A stretch of 30,000 nucleotides of DNA. Source: Neocallimastix lanati (nom. inval.) (lineage: Eukaryota; Neocallimastigomycota; Neocallimastigomycetes; Neocallimastigales; Neocallimastigaceae). The position numbers were made by a program, and so were the translations under genes. Shown piece after piece: positions 11,380 to 22,784 of this stretch (position 1 is the first letter of the stretch; every line of letters begins with the position of its first letter). Location of the stretch: assembly GCA_016946835.1 (NCBI GenBank), contig JACVTC010000031.1:1410001-1440000 (forward strand). Reading direction: 5' to 3'. The notes under the pieces are model-generated. The model searched no databases. It was given only the letters and a program-made list of their open reading frames with translations, and was not told where the DNA came from.

Positions 11380-11914
11380 AAGGAGGAGGTCTTAAAGAAT
11401 AATTATTACATGGAAAGAGATCACTCGGGTAGGATTTTTCCTTTCAATACATACACCATATTTCTACTTAATAAATCTAAGTAAATATTATTGATAAATA
11501 TATAAAAATAAAAATAGTTGAAATTGGGAAAGAGAGACGCTAAAGAAGCTGATCGGAAAAAAATATATTATTAATAAAAAATAAAATGCCTTCTTTCCCC
11601 TGTTGATGAATAAAGTTTCATATACTGGATTATGTACTTTTAAACCCAAAACTTTAAAACATACCAAAATCTAATGTTGCTTAATCACAGAATTTTTGGA
11701 GATTAAAGATGTCGTTATTTAAAGTAAATTTTTAAAATTTTTTTTATAAAGTAAATGTTTCCTATGTGAAAGTTTCCTAATGTTAGCAGAACAGTAATAG
11801 AGCTTTATCTTGAAAATTAATAGAAATTCATAATTTTAATTACATTACTTATTTCATTGGTAAATGAAATATCGAGGAATTTATTTACTAAAGCGTTCGA
11901 GTTCAGATTAACAT
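11380..11914 (-). pseudogene. Less A/T-rich degenerate island, possibly an old LINE relic
   Basis: About 530 bp with visibly higher G+C than its flanks and no open frame on either strand. On the minus strand, 11550-11610 gives an LLIIYFF / FINNIFF-like string. 11425-11500 gives FINNIYLD followed by an MVYVL-like string, where intact relatives at the window ends have a FINDI then KCKRYGV pattern. The match is weak and needs frame changes, so the LINE reading is only a suggestion. A 14-nt string, ATACTGGATTATGT, at about 11620 recurs at about 13400 just past the second CotH gene. Confidence 0.3.
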
Positions 11915-12093
11915 AATAATTATAAATTATATATCATATAAATATATATTTATATATATATATATATATACATATACAATAATTATAAATTATATATCAT
12001 ATAAATATATATTTATATATATATATATATATATACAATAATTATAAATTATATATCATATAAATATATATTTATATATATATATGTATATAC
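11915..12093. repeat. Three-copy tandem repeat of about 57-63 bp
   Basis: Copies start at 11915, 11978 and 12037, each opening AATAATTATAAATTATATAT and ending in a (TA)n stretch then TATAC. Copies differ mainly in the length of the TA run, so the array combines minisatellite and microsatellite variation. Confidence 0.88.
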
Positions 12094-12134
12094 AATCTTT
12101 ATTTTATGATAACATGTAGAAATGGTTTATCAAA

Positions 12135-12172
<38 letters not shown>

Positions 12173-12467
12173 TATAAAGAAAATACTTTATTTATTAGTC
12201 TATCTATTCATATATATACACTTAATGTTAATTTTTATTTATTTTATGTTAAAATTTTATGATAACATAATCCATAAGAAAAAAAAAACTATTAATTATT
12301 AAGTATTTATTTATTTTTTCCATATCATACTCATTTTTTTCTTTTTTTTAGTTTTTATTTGTTTTTATTTTATTATTTTTTATTTTATTTTTTTATTTTT
12401 TATTTATTTATATATTAATTTTTTTCCAAAAATTTATTTACAAAAATTAAAAATGATAATAAATAGT

Positions 12468-12498
<31 letters not shown>

Positions 12499-13432
12499 CT
12501 AATTAATAGATATTAATATTATTTTTCTCTTTGTATAGTTAATTAATATTAATAATAATATATATATATATAATTAATTGCAAAATGATGAAATTAAAAA
12601 AAGGAAAATAAAGGTTATAACTTTTTTTTCAATTTTCATTTTCATAAATGTTATTTTAATTTTTTTTATAGATATATTAAGATATTTATTTTTAGGCAAT
12701 TGTGTTAATATATAGTTTATGCTTATAATACTTATTTGTTTTTATAATTGAGTTATTGATATCATTATATTTTACAGGAATAAATATATATAAATCAATA
12801 TATATTTTTTATTCTCTAATAAATTATTTATAATTGTTGTTGTTGCTGTTGTAGTTGAAATTTTAATTGCTTAAACAATCAATTTATAGTATTATTTTTG
12901 TTGTTGTTATTGTTTTTTATTAATAATAATAATATTTCAATATCTTTTTTTATTGATATAAAAAGTACTTTGTATTCTTTATATTTTATTGATGAATAAT
13001 GTATATTTAATGATATTATTGATATAATTATTGAAATGGTACTATATATATATATATATATATATATAATTATGTATAATGTTATTAATATAAATTTATT
13101 GATATATGAAATATTTTTTAAGATATTATAAATAATAAGTTATTAATAATATATGAAAGGAAGAGATTAACTATAAACTATTAATATTATTTAAGGATAA
13201 AAATATAAATTTAATTTTTAAACTATTAATAGAAATAATAATATATGAAAAATAAAAAAATTAATATAAAAAAAAAAAAATTTTTTTTTTTTTCATTTAA
13301 ATTAATTTAGGGTGTAATTTAAATATAATCAATATAATAGAGAGTGAATTTTATCTCCTCCTTCAAATTCATTTAGTATATGTATTTTAAGGTAGAATTG
13401 TATACTGGATTATGTGAATATTGGAATATATA

Positions 13433-13472
<40 letters not shown>

Positions 13473-13625
13473 GTAAATTATATTATAATTATTAATTATA
13501 TATTTCTTTTTTTTAAATTTTTTTTTTTTTTTACTTGTTTGTTTGTTTGTTTGATGTTATGTTTGTTAATGATGAAATTTTATTTTTTTTTTTTGCTTTT
13601 TCGTTTTATTATTTTTGTACACTAA
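12093..13625. other. A/T spacer containing the 3' flank of CotH copy 2
   Basis: No gene is visible. It holds A31 (12140-12170), a TTG/GTT-rich patch (about 12835-12915), TA and T homopolymers, and a short more complex patch at 13310-13420. A poly(T) run at 13438-13466 reads as poly(A) on the coding strand about 160 bp past the CotH stop, so the 3' UTR may end near here. That is inference. Confidence 0.6.
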
Positions 13626-16056
13626 TTAAAGTAAGAAAATGAAAGCGATAATAGCTATATAGAAAAGAGTGTTTAAGAAATGAGGTAGAGCTCCCTTTAA
13701 CGAAAGATTTTCTACATAAACCTTACCAAATAAAGTATCATCCTCACTTGATGTATTATTAGTATTATTTGTATTGGTACTGTTGGTAATGGTATTGTTG
13801 ACGGTAGGAACAACAGGAAGGATGGGATCTAAAGGCTCAGAATCCCATTCAAAATCAAATTCTTTAGCTACAGCTTTAGCACGCATTTTAATCCATTGTT
13901 TGAGACCCCATTCAACACTACTTTTGGGAGTATCGTCGATATTTTCTCTGAAATCTTGTATCGTCCATGTATAATTTCCACGATTGGATATATAGGCCGT
14001 ATGAATACGCTTATTTCTATAATCCCATTTAATTTCATCGGTATAACGGCTAACATATTGATCAATACGACGACCCAAAGCGACCGGATTAAAGATATGC
14101 TTCACTATATCAATTAAATGTTGTTCAAACATTTTAGTGGTGACCCCTCCTCTTAAAAATATATCAATGGCTGCACGATTAGGACCATCTGATTCTGCTC
14201 CTTTAATATTCCAGATGCGATCCACTAAAGTTTTGTACGATTGAGACGGGAAATCCTCACCGTAGTGATTAACAGATTTTGATAAACCAATTCCAAAGGT
14301 TTGATCGAAATCTTGATCAATAAAATAGTATTTGTAGGTTTTTTTAGTAGATTCCTCTGGGGCATCATACATAACAAAATTACTGGTATACATCCAATAG
14401 GAATCCCAATGTCCTGTTAAATATTCAAAGGCAAGAGCTTTAAAGAAGATATCCAGATCAAACCATTTCTTACTAAACTTTCGTACCTCCTCCTCATCAT
14501 TTACATCTAGTTCATGCATGGCATCGGTTAAATATTTTATTTTTTTGTTATTTTCTCCTTCTGAGTATTTGAAGGAACTAAAATCACTACCTTGAATAAA
14601 ATCAGCACCAGTACTACAGTCTAATGGGAAACCTAAACCTGTTTCTGGAACATTAATCTTACCGGTAGTTTCGTTACCGTAGAATTGAGACTTAATGAAG
14701 GACTTGGAACTGGTCACCTCAATCATTAAGTATAAACCGATAGGAGTACCATCCCTGAGGTAGACACGAACAATGACTTGATTATGAACAGGGTTACCTG
14801 CAGCGGCGACCATATCACCGTAGAGCGCTTGACGAAGGAAGGTAGGATCATCAGGATTGGCTCTAAACTTGAAAACCTTTCTCTTGTGTATCTTATTTTC
14901 AAGTTTAACTCGCCATTGGAATTTATCATGATACCGATTTTGTGTTTTCGCTTCTACCTCTTTCTCCGTAAAAACTTCATCTTTCAAAATCATCGTGAAT
15001 CGTCCAATAGTGAAGGCATCGGGTGCTTCTACAAATTTGCTTCTGGAGCCTTCATCAATAACAATGGTTGGAATGTAGGAGTCATCAAAAACATCGGTTT
15101 TACCAATGGAACGCGTCCATCTGGGCTTATCGGCTGGATAACCCATACCTTTCATAGGACTTAGCGTCTTCTTTCTACCAAAGAATTCATTATGAGTAGT
15201 CAATTCACCTACTGCTAACTTTCTAGTAAAGCCTTCAGATTTTCCATCAACTTCATAGGTATACCTTTTTTTTTTATTTATAATAATTTTCATTTTAATT
15301 TTTATTTTTATTTTTATTTTTATTTATTTTTTTTTTTTATATATATATTTGTTTTAATTTTTATTTTTATTTTTATTTTTATTTTTATTTATTGATTTAT
15401 TTTTTTTTATTATTATTAAAGGTGATAATTGGTGATTTGATGTTGTTGTTTATGTGTTAATATAATATTTATTTTAATTGTATTATTTGAAAAAGAGGAT
15501 AATATATAAATATATAATGATAATAAGATAAATATAGGAAGTAAAAAACATAAAAAAAAAAAAAAATAGATATAAAAAGAGAGAAAGAGAGAATTAGTTT
15601 ATGTTTTGTATTAGATAATACATTATAATTTATCTTTAAATGGGAGGTAAATTTAATTTTTTTTTAAATATATAATTATGAAAATATATATATATATATA
15701 TTATACATTCTTATAATAAATTTATCATGAAAAAACGAAAAAGAAAAAAAAAAAAAAAAAAAGTAAAAAATATTTTTATAATATATATTTAAAAATTCTA
15801 TGATTAAATTTTATCATTTTCTTTTTCTTTTTCTCTTTTCTTAATGATAAACTTACTCAAATTCTTCATCTGGACAAATGCCTGATAACGAATAAACGGG
15901 TGCATAATCATTCACAAGTATCATAGGTAAAGTTTTTCCATTGAATGTCACAGTAACTTCTTTACCAAAAGTGATTAAGTTGAAACTGACAACACGTCCA
16001 AAACCCCCTATAATTAGGGTAAACGTTAGAATCACGGATAGCCATAGATTATTCAT
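13626..16056 (-). CDS. CotH kinase-like secreted, probably GPI-anchored protein (copy 2)
   Basis: Two exons: 16056-15857 and 15264-13626, with a 592-nt intron (5' site GTAAGT, 3' site AAAAAG). Spliced length is 612 codons plus TAA. The ATG at 15293 lies inside the intron and is not the start. Residues 1-20 are a signal peptide (MNNLWLSV...GGFG). Exon 1 matches copy 1 in length (200 nt), phase and the CPDEEFE end. The CotH domain shows YLTGHWDSYW at about 348-357 and FIDQDFDQTFG at 381-391. The kinase core is about 80% identical to copy 1 by eye. Unlike copy 1, an Asn/Thr-rich stalk (about 555-573, with several NxT/S sequons) precedes the hydrophobic tail at 595-612, fitting a GPI-anchored, N-glycosylated surface protein. 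Codon choice is looser than in copy 1 (more GGG, GCG, CGC), which may mean lower expression. Function is assigned from the family. Confidence 0.9.
15265..15856 (-). other. Intron of CotH copy 2
   Basis: 592 nt from GTAAGT (15856 downward) to AAAAAG (ending at 15265), interrupting the glutamate codon 67 in phase 2 exactly as in copy 1. It is 2.7 times longer than its counterpart. Much of the excess is two TTTTTA arrays on the plus strand (15297-15325 and 15354-15392) plus poly-A and TA runs. Confidence 0.88.
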
Positions 16057-16240
16057 TTTAAATATATATTTTTATATATATGTTTATTTTGTTTTGTTTT
16101 TGTTGTTTTTGCTTTGTTTTGTTTTGTTTTTTGCTTTTCTTTGTTTTTCCTTTTCTTTGTTTTTCCTTTAATATTTATTATTATTTTAATGGAATTTCTG
16201 TCTTGTGCCAATTTTTATATATATAATTTTTTTTTATAAA
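16057..16240 (-). promoter_or_regulatory. 5' flank and leader of CotH copy 2, A/C-rich
   Basis: On the coding strand, 16170-16088 is almost free of T and G: CAAAACAAAACAAAG-type repeats, preceded by a GGAAAAACAAAGAAAA block present twice in tandem (16135-16167). A less A/T-rich patch, CTGTCTTGTGCC on the plus strand, lies at 16199-16210. An unstructured A/C-rich leader is common before expressed genes in A/T-rich genomes; any role here is inference. Confidence 0.4.
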
Positions 16241-17541
16241 AATATTACTATAGATATATAATAGATTTAACAAAAAAATATATATATATATACTGCAATA
16301 TTATAATATTAGATAATTATTGTATAATCATTAATATATATATTTATATAAGAAAGAAAAATATTTTATAAGTCGGTATTATTATTAATAAAACTATTTT
16401 TTTTTGATAAATAAAATTATATACAATATATAAAACAATATATATATTTATATTTATTTATATTTATATATATCTTTTTTAATTAAAATGAAATAAATAA
16501 ATAAAATAATTAAAATTTTTTTTAACGGTAAAATTAATTTATTATTTCCTAATTTGTAAATTGTAAACAAAAATTGTATTAAAAATTAAAAATTAAAATT
16601 AAATAAAAAAAACAAAATTAAAAAATAAAAAAAAATATTTAAAAAAAATTTATTAAATAAAAAAAAAATTATTATATACTTTAAATACTAAATGAAAAAA
16701 ATAAAAATAATAATAATAAATAATATAAAAAAAAAAAGATATTTTAATATTATTTTTATATTGATACTTGAATTGAAATATATATTATTTTAATCTTACT
16801 TTTTTTTTTATTAAGTAAAAATTTGTTTTGTTGTGTTTTTTACCTATAATAATTTTTTTTATCGTTTTTTTTTTTTATTTTTTGTTTATTTTTTTTTTTT
16901 TTTTTTTTTTTTTTAATTATTACTCATATAATTCCTGTACAATAAAGAAAAAAAAATAAAACTGAATTATTTTTTGTTGATTTCAGTTGTTATTACTTTC
17001 TACTATATAACAATAATTTTATAAAGAAAATGAATTTTTTTTTTTGTTCAAGATAGAAAATTTTTTAATTTAAATATGGTTTTTTTTTTTCTTATAAATT
17101 ATTATTATTATTATTAAGATATTTATTTCAGTTTGACTTTAATTAAAACTATAATAAATATAATACAAAATGTATTTAAAGTTAACAATAAAAAATATAT
17201 AAAAAATAATAAAAAAAAAATAAAAAAAATATATATATATATTACATTTCAAATTCATCAACTAATAAAAAATTAAAGTTTAGTGAAACTGAAAATATAA
17301 ATAAAATATAAAATATAAAATATAAATAAATAATAAATATATAATTAATATATTTCATATAATTATGAAATATATAATTAATATCTAATAAAATATTATC
17401 AAATTAATAAACAGTTTATATTCATTAATTATAAATAATTAAAATCAATAAATAAATCTTTAATAATTTTTTATTTTTCATGTTTTAACTTTATTTTATT
17501 TTTTTATTTTATTTTTTTCATTTGTTTTTATTGTTTGTTTT

Positions 17542-17576
<35 letters not shown>

Positions 17577-18084
17577 AAATTAATAGTTTAAAAACTTTAG
17601 AAATTTTTTTAATTATTATAATAATTACGATTATCAAATTTTAAATACAATGTTAATTATTTTCAAAACTAAAATAATTAACAAAAACCATGAATCTGCA
17701 TAAAATTTCACTTAAATAGATATAATATTTATTTAGATTATTTGATATATTAAAATATTAAGTATATTAAACATAAAAAAAAAAAAAAATAATCAAATTA
17801 AAAAATAATTGAATCGGTTAAATATTTAAAATGAATCACATTAACCTTCCATACACATCATTAAACTATAAAAAATATGATTATTAATACATATTTGTAT
17901 ATATATATAAAACTCATTATTATAATATATCTTAATCAAATTATATCGATTGATCAAATTATTTGGATTAATAATTTAAAGCTAATGAATTGAATAAAAA
18001 TAACACAAAAACGTATATATATCCATAAATATAAATATTATTTATATATAATTTTATTTGTTATACTTTTTTTATATTCTTTCT

Positions 18085-18116
<32 letters not shown>

Positions 18117-18971
18117 TATTAATTTATCTATTTTAATTAAAAATTTCAATATTTTATTTGAGGATACATGTGAACTTGTGACAAAAATAAACTTCCAATA
18201 CGACTAATTTGATATTAAATAGCCTAGTCTATATATATGTATACATAATTATTTTGCTGTTGTTGTTATCAGTTACATTTATATTACCATTATTAATTTA
18301 TGTCAATTAAAAAAAAAATAATAATTATAAATAAAATTAGAATATAAAATAAAATTTCAAAAAATAAACTTTTTTAATTAAATATATATATACAAAAAAA
18401 AATGATTAAATGAAGTATATATAAAAAATATTATAATTTATATTATAAATAATTTTATAATTAATAATTTAAAGATAGAAATGATAGAAATGATAGAAAT
18501 TTAAATAAATACATAATTTAAAAAAAAAAATATAAATTAAAATAATTATTAACGACATTATTCTTACATATATAATAAAATAATATGGTATATATTATTA
18601 TTATTATTTTTAAAAATAATAAAAAAAAGAAAGGATATCACCATTTAAATAAGAAATTATAAAAAAAAATTATTATTATCCTCTTTTTCATTTCAATAAA
18701 TTTATATTAAAAAAAATATTAAAAATATATATATATATATATAAATTATTTCATTATAGTTCATTATAGTTTAATAATCTTCTTTATCATATTTTTATTT
18801 TTGTTAGCTTCAATTTATTTCGGTTATATTTTTTATTATTATTAATTTATTTTATTTTAACTTTTTTAATTTTTTTTTTTTTTTTTTTTACGGTCAAATT
18901 TACTTTTTTTTATTTTAATTTTTTTTTTTTTTTAAAAAAAAAAAAAAATTAATTTTTAATATAATGAACTA

Positions 18972-19008
<37 letters not shown>

Positions 19009-19500
19009 GATATCTATCATTCATTCATTCATTTCCAAGAATTTCGGAGAAGAAAAAAAAAAAGTCAAATTCTAAAATAATATTTAAAATAATATTAAAA
19101 AAATAAAAAATAAAAAATAAAAAAATAAAAAATTAAATAAAAATAATAAATTTAATTTAATTTAAAGTAAAAAAAAAAAAAAAAATTCTATTATACTCAT
19201 TATTAATCAATTAACTATTCTTTTTTTCTTTTCCTAATTTTTATTATAAATATTTTTTTTTATTATATCATAATAAATCATAATAAATAGATAAATTCTT
19301 TGATAATTTATTTATTTATTTATTTATTCATTTAAAAATAAATAAATAAATAAATAAGAATAAAAAATAAAAAAAATTAAAAATTAAAATTATTACTAAA
19401 AATTTAATTTAAAAAAAATAAAATAAAAATAAATATAAAAGAAAAATTTAATTTTATTCATTATTATTTTATTATATTAATTAAAAAAAATAATAACGAA
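16240..19500. other. Gene desert, A/T low complexity
   Basis: No gene on either strand. Contents are poly(T) or poly(A) runs (for example 16887-16914, 17547-17572, 18978-19006), TA and AAT microsatellites, and a 9-bp GATAGAAAT triplication (about 18475-18502). A short less A/T-rich patch at 17820-17870 carries no reading frame. 19006-19065 (CATTCATTCATTTCCAAGAATTTC region) is mildly complex but too short to interpret. Confidence 0.65.
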
Positions 19501-19529
19501 GAAATTCTTGGATTTTTTTTTTTTATTTA

Positions 19530-19834
19530 TTTTATTTTATTTTATTTTATTTTATTTTATTTTATTTTATTTTATTTTATTTTATTTTATTTTATTTTAT
19601 TTTATTTTATTTTATTTTATTTTATTTTATTTTATTTTATTTTATTTTATTTTATTTTATTTTATTTTATTTTATTTTATGTTATGTTATTTTATTTTAT
19701 TTTATTTTATTTTATTTTATTTTATTTTATTTTATTTTATTTTATTTTATTTTATTTTATTTTATTTTATTTTATTTTATTTTATTTTATTTTATTTTAT
19801 TTTATTTTATTTTATTTTATTTTATTTTATTTTA
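19530..19834. repeat. (TTTTA)61 pentanucleotide array
   Basis: 305 bp of TTTTA repeated about 61 times, with one interruption at 19680-19690 where two units carry G (TTATGTTATG). Because 5 is not a multiple of 3 and the unit lacks stop codons in some frames, it yields spurious ORFs encoding LFYFI repeats. Similar 13-14-nt strings, AATTCTTGGATT with short extensions, lie on both sides (19501-19514 and 19931-19944). Confidence 0.95.
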
Positions 19835-20037
19835 TTTATACATGGAAAAAAAGTTTAGAAATGGAAATAAAAAAAAGATTGAAGATAAAAAAATGAAATA
19901 AAAAATAAAAAATAATTAATAACTAATTAAAGAATTCTTGGATTGCTTACTATTTAATTATTTCTATTTATTTCTATTTATATCTTTATTTATTAATAAA
20001 TTACAAATATTACTTTATTTCCATTTCTAATATTTCA

Positions 20038-20079
<42 letters not shown>

Positions 20080-20872
20080 TTACTATTATTATTATTATTT
20101 TTATTATCTAACTTTAAACTTTCTTTCTCTTTTTTGTATATATATATATATACATACATAAAAAGATAAAAGGTTTTTATAGTTATGGTTAGTTTTTTTT
20201 TTTTTTATTTTTTATTAATATATATATATATATTTTTAAAAAATTTTTTTTAAATATATATAAAAATAAAATATATACAATTTTTTTCCTTTATTATTTT
20301 TTTTAATAATATATAATAATTAAAGTATATGAAATGAATATTTTTCCTTTCTTTTTTTTTTTTTTTTATTTTGTTTCTTCTTCTTTCTTTTTTTCTTAAA
20401 TTATTACAAAAAGGTGTATACCTCCTTCAAATAAAATGATTTCATTAAAAATAATGAAAATAATATAAAATAAAAATAAAAATAAAAAAATATACAATAG
20501 CTTTTACAATGAATAGATATAAGCAATAGGAATACAAAGACTACACATACATAAAAAAGAATATATATAAAAAAGACTTTTTCATTTTTCAAATTAATAG
20601 TCTTTTTAGACGGTAAAAAAAAAAAAACTATTTCTAATTTATCCATGAATATTAATTAATTAATTAATTATCTATTTAATCATCTATTTATTCATATAAT
20701 TATTAATTAATATTTTTTTTTCTCTTAGATTTAAATTTATCTATTATTTATTAATGCCCCTAAATTCTTTTATTTGCTTTGATTTATTCAAAAAATTAGA
20801 AAAATGCAATAAAATGAAATAAATTTTAAAATAAAAAAAAATAAAAATTTTTAACTTTAATTTATAAGTAAA

Positions 20873-20906
<34 letters not shown>

Positions 20907-20927
20907 GTAATAATAGTAATAATAATA

Positions 20928-20958
<31 letters not shown>

Positions 20959-22000
20959 TTTAATATTAACTGTTATTATTATCATTATTAATTATTATAA
21001 TCATAATTAAAATCATAATTATTTAATTATTATTTTTTAATTATAAAAAATTTTTTTTTAAAAAAAAAGAATCACAAATAAGCAAAAATAAAAAGAATTA
21101 AAAAAAAAAAAAAAAAATAAATTAAATTAAAATCATAATTGTTTATTGTATTAATTATAAGTTTAAACTAAGGTCATCAAGTTTTTTTTTTTATAAAAAA
21201 ATTATAAATATGGATGGATATAAGTAGATTATTTCAAATATATATTTAAAAAAAAAAATGATAAAATATATATATTACTCTATATTTTATTCAAAAAATA
21301 AAATATATGTATTTTTCTTTTCTAATAATAATTTGATACATATATACATATATAAAATATTATTTAAAATTTATTGAATTATCCTCCATTTTTATAATTA
21401 ATTTTATTTATTTAATTATTTATTTATTATTTTTTCTTGATAGATGTCGAAGTTTTTTGATGTTTTATATATATATATTTTTTCATATTTTTTGAAATTA
21501 AACAAATAATAATAATAATAATAAATATATAATATATATATTAAGGAGAAATAATAGGAAGAAGAAGAGGAGGAATTGAAATTGTCGTATGAATTATAAT
21601 AATAAAATTAAATAAACAATGATTATATTTATATATTTTTATTTTTTTTATTTTTTACTTCTTATTTATTTTATTTTTTATTTTAATTTTCTTTTTTTTT
21701 TTTTATTTATTTTTTTAATTATAATTAAAATAATAACAAGTAACAAAATATAATTTTATAATATTCGATTGTCTTAAATATTATATGAAATATATATTTA
21801 TATATATATATTATTTTATTTACATATTATATCCTAAAATTAAATAAATATATATATCTAATTAAAAAAAAAAAAATAGTAAAAAAAAAATTTTTTTTTT
21901 TCTATTGTTTTGTTTACACTCTTTTCTATAAAAACAAAAAATTCTTTTTTTTTTTTTTTTTACTATTATTATTACTTATATACTTTATTCGTTCATTGAG
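19835..22000. other. Gene desert with AAT/ATT microsatellite palindromes
   Basis: No gene is visible. (AAT)n directly followed by (ATT)n forms foldbacks at 20037-20106 and 20876-20952. The minus-strand frame at 20404-20646 is Phe/Tyr/Ile low complexity without a domain. A short purine-rich patch, GGAGAAATAATAGGAAGAAG, lies at 21545-21570. TA and homopolymer runs fill the rest. Confidence 0.65.
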
Positions 22001-22029
22001 TAATAATGGATATTTGTAGTCATTATCCT

Positions 22030-22685
22030 CGTCTTTATCTTCATCTTCCATGTTAAAATATTTTGAGTAATAACGGATATCTGAGTTGGCTGGCATAAGT
22101 AATATACCTATTGTCAAATTTTATTATATTCTTTGTACATAGTACGATATGTCATACGCTTAAAAAGTTCGGTTTCATCATCTATTTCCTTAAGGGGGAC
22201 TGGTACTACAATCATTGCTATAGGAATGACGTTGATTATTATTACAGTATCTTTGACCAATACCATCATAAGTTAAATTTAGCAATAATAGGTATCCTAA
22301 AGTAAATTCAACACTAGCTGAATTTCTCATGATATCGTTATCAACGGCATTTATGGAAAAGTAATTATCAAATGCTTTTTTTTTTTTTTTTTTTTAGTAA
22401 TCCTCGTATTCTGGAACTTCACCACTATCAATTATGCTACAAGCATTTGAATAAATTCCAACAATTATTTGTAGGTATAATTTCCTTCAGTGAACTCCTA
22501 CTACTTGAAGTATCATCCCAACATGATTTAAGGGATTTGAAATAAACAAATTTACAATAGTATGATATTTGTAGTTGAAATGTTGCCTATAATAAGTAAT
22601 ATGTGTTGAATTGGTTTTAGTATTACAAATTTTTTTTATTAGAATCGTTATTATTGGAAGGACTACCACAAACTATAAATAAAAA
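22030..22685 (-). pseudogene. Unrecognised decayed coding-like island
   Basis: About 650 bp with clearly higher G+C and codon-like texture, but broken frames. On the minus strand, readable pieces include a block from 22669 rich in Asn/Ser/His, a VPEYEDY string near 22400, an AFDNYFSINAVDND...LLLLNLTYDG block around 22250-22370, and an EIDDETELFKRMTYRTMY block around 22135-22200 in another frame. An acidic MEDEDKDEDNDYKYP block follows near 22010-22050. A poly(A) run interrupts the frame at 22378-22395. A possible 3' splice site (TTTATTTATAG) precedes the first block. I do not recognise the family. Either it is a decayed gene or the 3' exons of an intron-rich gene with assembly errors. Confidence 0.35.
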
Positions 22686-22742
22686 TATATAAAAAATAGA
22701 GTAAAATGTTTTATTGCTTCATTTTCTAATAATAATGATAAT

Positions 22743-22781
22743 GATAATAATAATAACATTATTAATGTTATTATTATTATT
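22743..22781. repeat. AAT/ATT hairpin
   Basis: Arms of 17 bp (22744-22760 and 22764-22780), ATAATAATAATAACATT and its reverse complement, around a 3-nt loop. The ACATT/AATGT core makes it more than a plain microsatellite. Confidence 0.7.
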
Positions 22782-22784
22782 TAT

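Larger units (their letters stand above)
9200..11380. other. Gene desert, homopolymer and microsatellite rich
   Basis: No gene is seen. It includes a purine-rich stretch (9226-9284), a TA run inside T-rich DNA (9390-9420), the 9949-10190 minisatellite, long homopolymers (T35 at 10375-10409, A36 at 10567-10602, T27 at 10811-10837) and a TTTTTG repeat (about 11155-11185). 10324-10340 is a 17-nt palindrome, ACCAAGAA-A-TTCTTGGT. 10838-10945 is a little less A/T-rich but has no reading frame. Confidence 0.65.

Noticed and set aside
13774-15164. Several ORFs of 65-128 codons overlapping CotH copy 2 on both strands
   Set aside because: Shadows of the CotH exon in other frames, with no independent support; the CotH frame is supported along its full length by its paralogue.
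15265-15293. ATG at 15293 as the start of CotH copy 2
   Set aside because: It lies inside the intron; the upstream exon at 16056-15857 supplies the signal peptide, and the splice position is the same in copy 1.
19502-19516. GAAATTCTTGGATTT matches a conserved 18S rRNA string
   Set aside because: 15 nt without any flanking similarity in A/T-rich DNA; treated as chance.
19508-19896. Two overlapping plus-strand ORFs encoding LFYFI repeats
   Set aside because: They are translations of the (TTTTA)n array; no start context, no domain and no unique sequence.
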